NCBI GenBank assembly: GCA_012032215.1
Contig: JAAURO010000096.1
Span: forward strand, 1-6,721
Origin: Limnobacter sp.
Lineage (GTDB): Bacteria; Pseudomonadota; Gammaproteobacteria; Burkholderiales; Burkholderiaceae_B
Direction: 5' to 3'
Length of the DNA stretch: 6,721 nucleotides
Of the stretch, positions 6,243 through 6,721 are shown one piece after another (within the stretch, counting starts at the first letter, position 1; each line of letters starts with the position of its first letter). The notes under the pieces were generated by a model, which did no database searches, was not told the origin of the DNA, and saw only the letters and a list, made by a program, of their open reading frames with translations. The translations under genes and the position numbers were made by a program.

Positions 6243-6282
6243 AAACACACTCGCACTGCCTGCAACCGGGCTGGCCTTCAGA

Positions 6283-6721
6283 ATGCTGAAGGCCAGTGCT
6301 GTTTTATACGATGTAATTCACGAAGGCTTCTCTCTCGATTCCGCCCTAGCCCACGAACTGGCCACCGAATCCGACCCGGCCACCCGTGGAGCCATTCAGG
6401 ATTTGTCCTACTTCGGCATGCGCTGGTGGGGACGCGGCAGCACCTTGGCCGAGCTGGTTTCCGGACGCACCAGCTTCAAGCCTGAAGGACTGGGCGTGCT
6501 GCTCAGCCTGGCGCTGGCCTTGCTTTTTGACGAAGGAAACCCCAAATACCCGGCCTTTACCGTGGTCAATGAAACCGTTAAGGCGGCCGCTGGCCACCCG
6601 GCATTTGTCCGGGGCAAAGCCATGCTGAATGCCTGTTTGCGCAACTTTCTGCGCGAGCGCTCAGCCCTGCTGGCCCAACTGCACGCCACACCACACGCAA
6701 CCTACAGCTACCCGCAGTGGT
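6283..6721 (+). CDS. rsmB: 16S rRNA m5C967 methyltransferase RsmB, 5' part
   Basis: RsmB methylates C967 of 16S rRNA using S-adenosylmethionine. The window holds only the N-terminal NusB-like RNA-binding domain, and the methyltransferase domain lies beyond the end. Visible family features are a first helix with SAVLYDVIHEGFSLDSALAH, then FGMRWWGRGSTLAELV, a VVNETVKAAAGH segment like the family's AETVE motif, and GKAMLNACLRNFLRER, matching the LINGVLRQF region of the E. coli protein. I used the first ATG in the open frame, but the conserved helix seems to begin a few residues earlier (GLAFRMLKAS from about 6268). Alternatives are TTG 6199 in the same frame, or GTG 6239 in a GTGA overlap with htpX. 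The latter needs one extra G near 6268-6270. The order htpX-rsmB is common in betaproteobacteria and suggests cotranscription. Confidence 0.88.
   Translation, partial: MLKASAVLYDVIHEGFSLDSALAHELATESDPATRGAIQDLSYFGMRWWGRGSTLAELVSGRTSFKPEGLGVLLSLALALLFDEGNPKYPAFTVVNETVKAAAGHPAFVRGKAMLNACLRNFLRERSALLAQLHATPHATYSYPQW

Noticed and set aside
1..6721. CRISPR array, tRNA, rRNA, insertion sequence or prophage genes
   Set aside because: No spaced direct repeats, cloverleaf-forming sequence, transposase or terminal inverted repeats were recognised by eye.

Overview
The window looks like chromosomal DNA of a betaproteobacterium, probably in or near Burkholderiales. The basis is the fmt / htpX / rsmB neighbourhood and the style of the proteins; this is inference, because no rRNA or other taxonomic marker is present.

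Layout. Positions 1-2880 hold a compact cell-envelope locus. Two small paralogous exported precursors (245-643 and 2625-2879, both +) flank a minus-strand pair encoding an outer-membrane beta-barrel (2264-1386) and a periplasmic C39-family cysteine peptidase (1396-759, frameshifted as written). Both precursors carry a Sec signal peptide followed by a shared 13-residue motif ending in Ala-Gly. Its hydrophobic and acidic spacing matches double-glycine leader peptides, which C39 peptidases cut. I propose that the four genes form one export and maturation system, loosely comparable to the Fap amyloid loci, which also pair a C39 peptidase with an outer-membrane barrel. This is the most novel element of the window.

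Positions 2912-3970 encode methionyl-tRNA formyltransferase (fmt). It converges on a minus-strand toxin-antitoxin module: a Xre/MbcA/ParS-type antitoxin (5097-4732) and a RES-domain toxin (4730-3984). Two similar palindromes upstream of the antitoxin are probable autoregulatory operators. htpX (5386-6242) follows, behind a good match to a sigma-32 heat-shock promoter. The 5' part of rsmB then runs off the window end.

Data quality. The C39 gene and htpX each lose frame by a single missing base at or beside a homopolymer, and the htpX/rsmB junction suggests a third such loss. Several independent one-base losses point to sequencing or assembly error rather than true gene decay, so the C39 peptidase and HtpX are probably intact in the organism.

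Functional picture: housekeeping translation genes (fmt, rsmB) and membrane quality control (htpX) are interrupted by two accessory modules, the envelope precursor/peptidase/barrel locus and the RES-Xre toxin-antitoxin pair.
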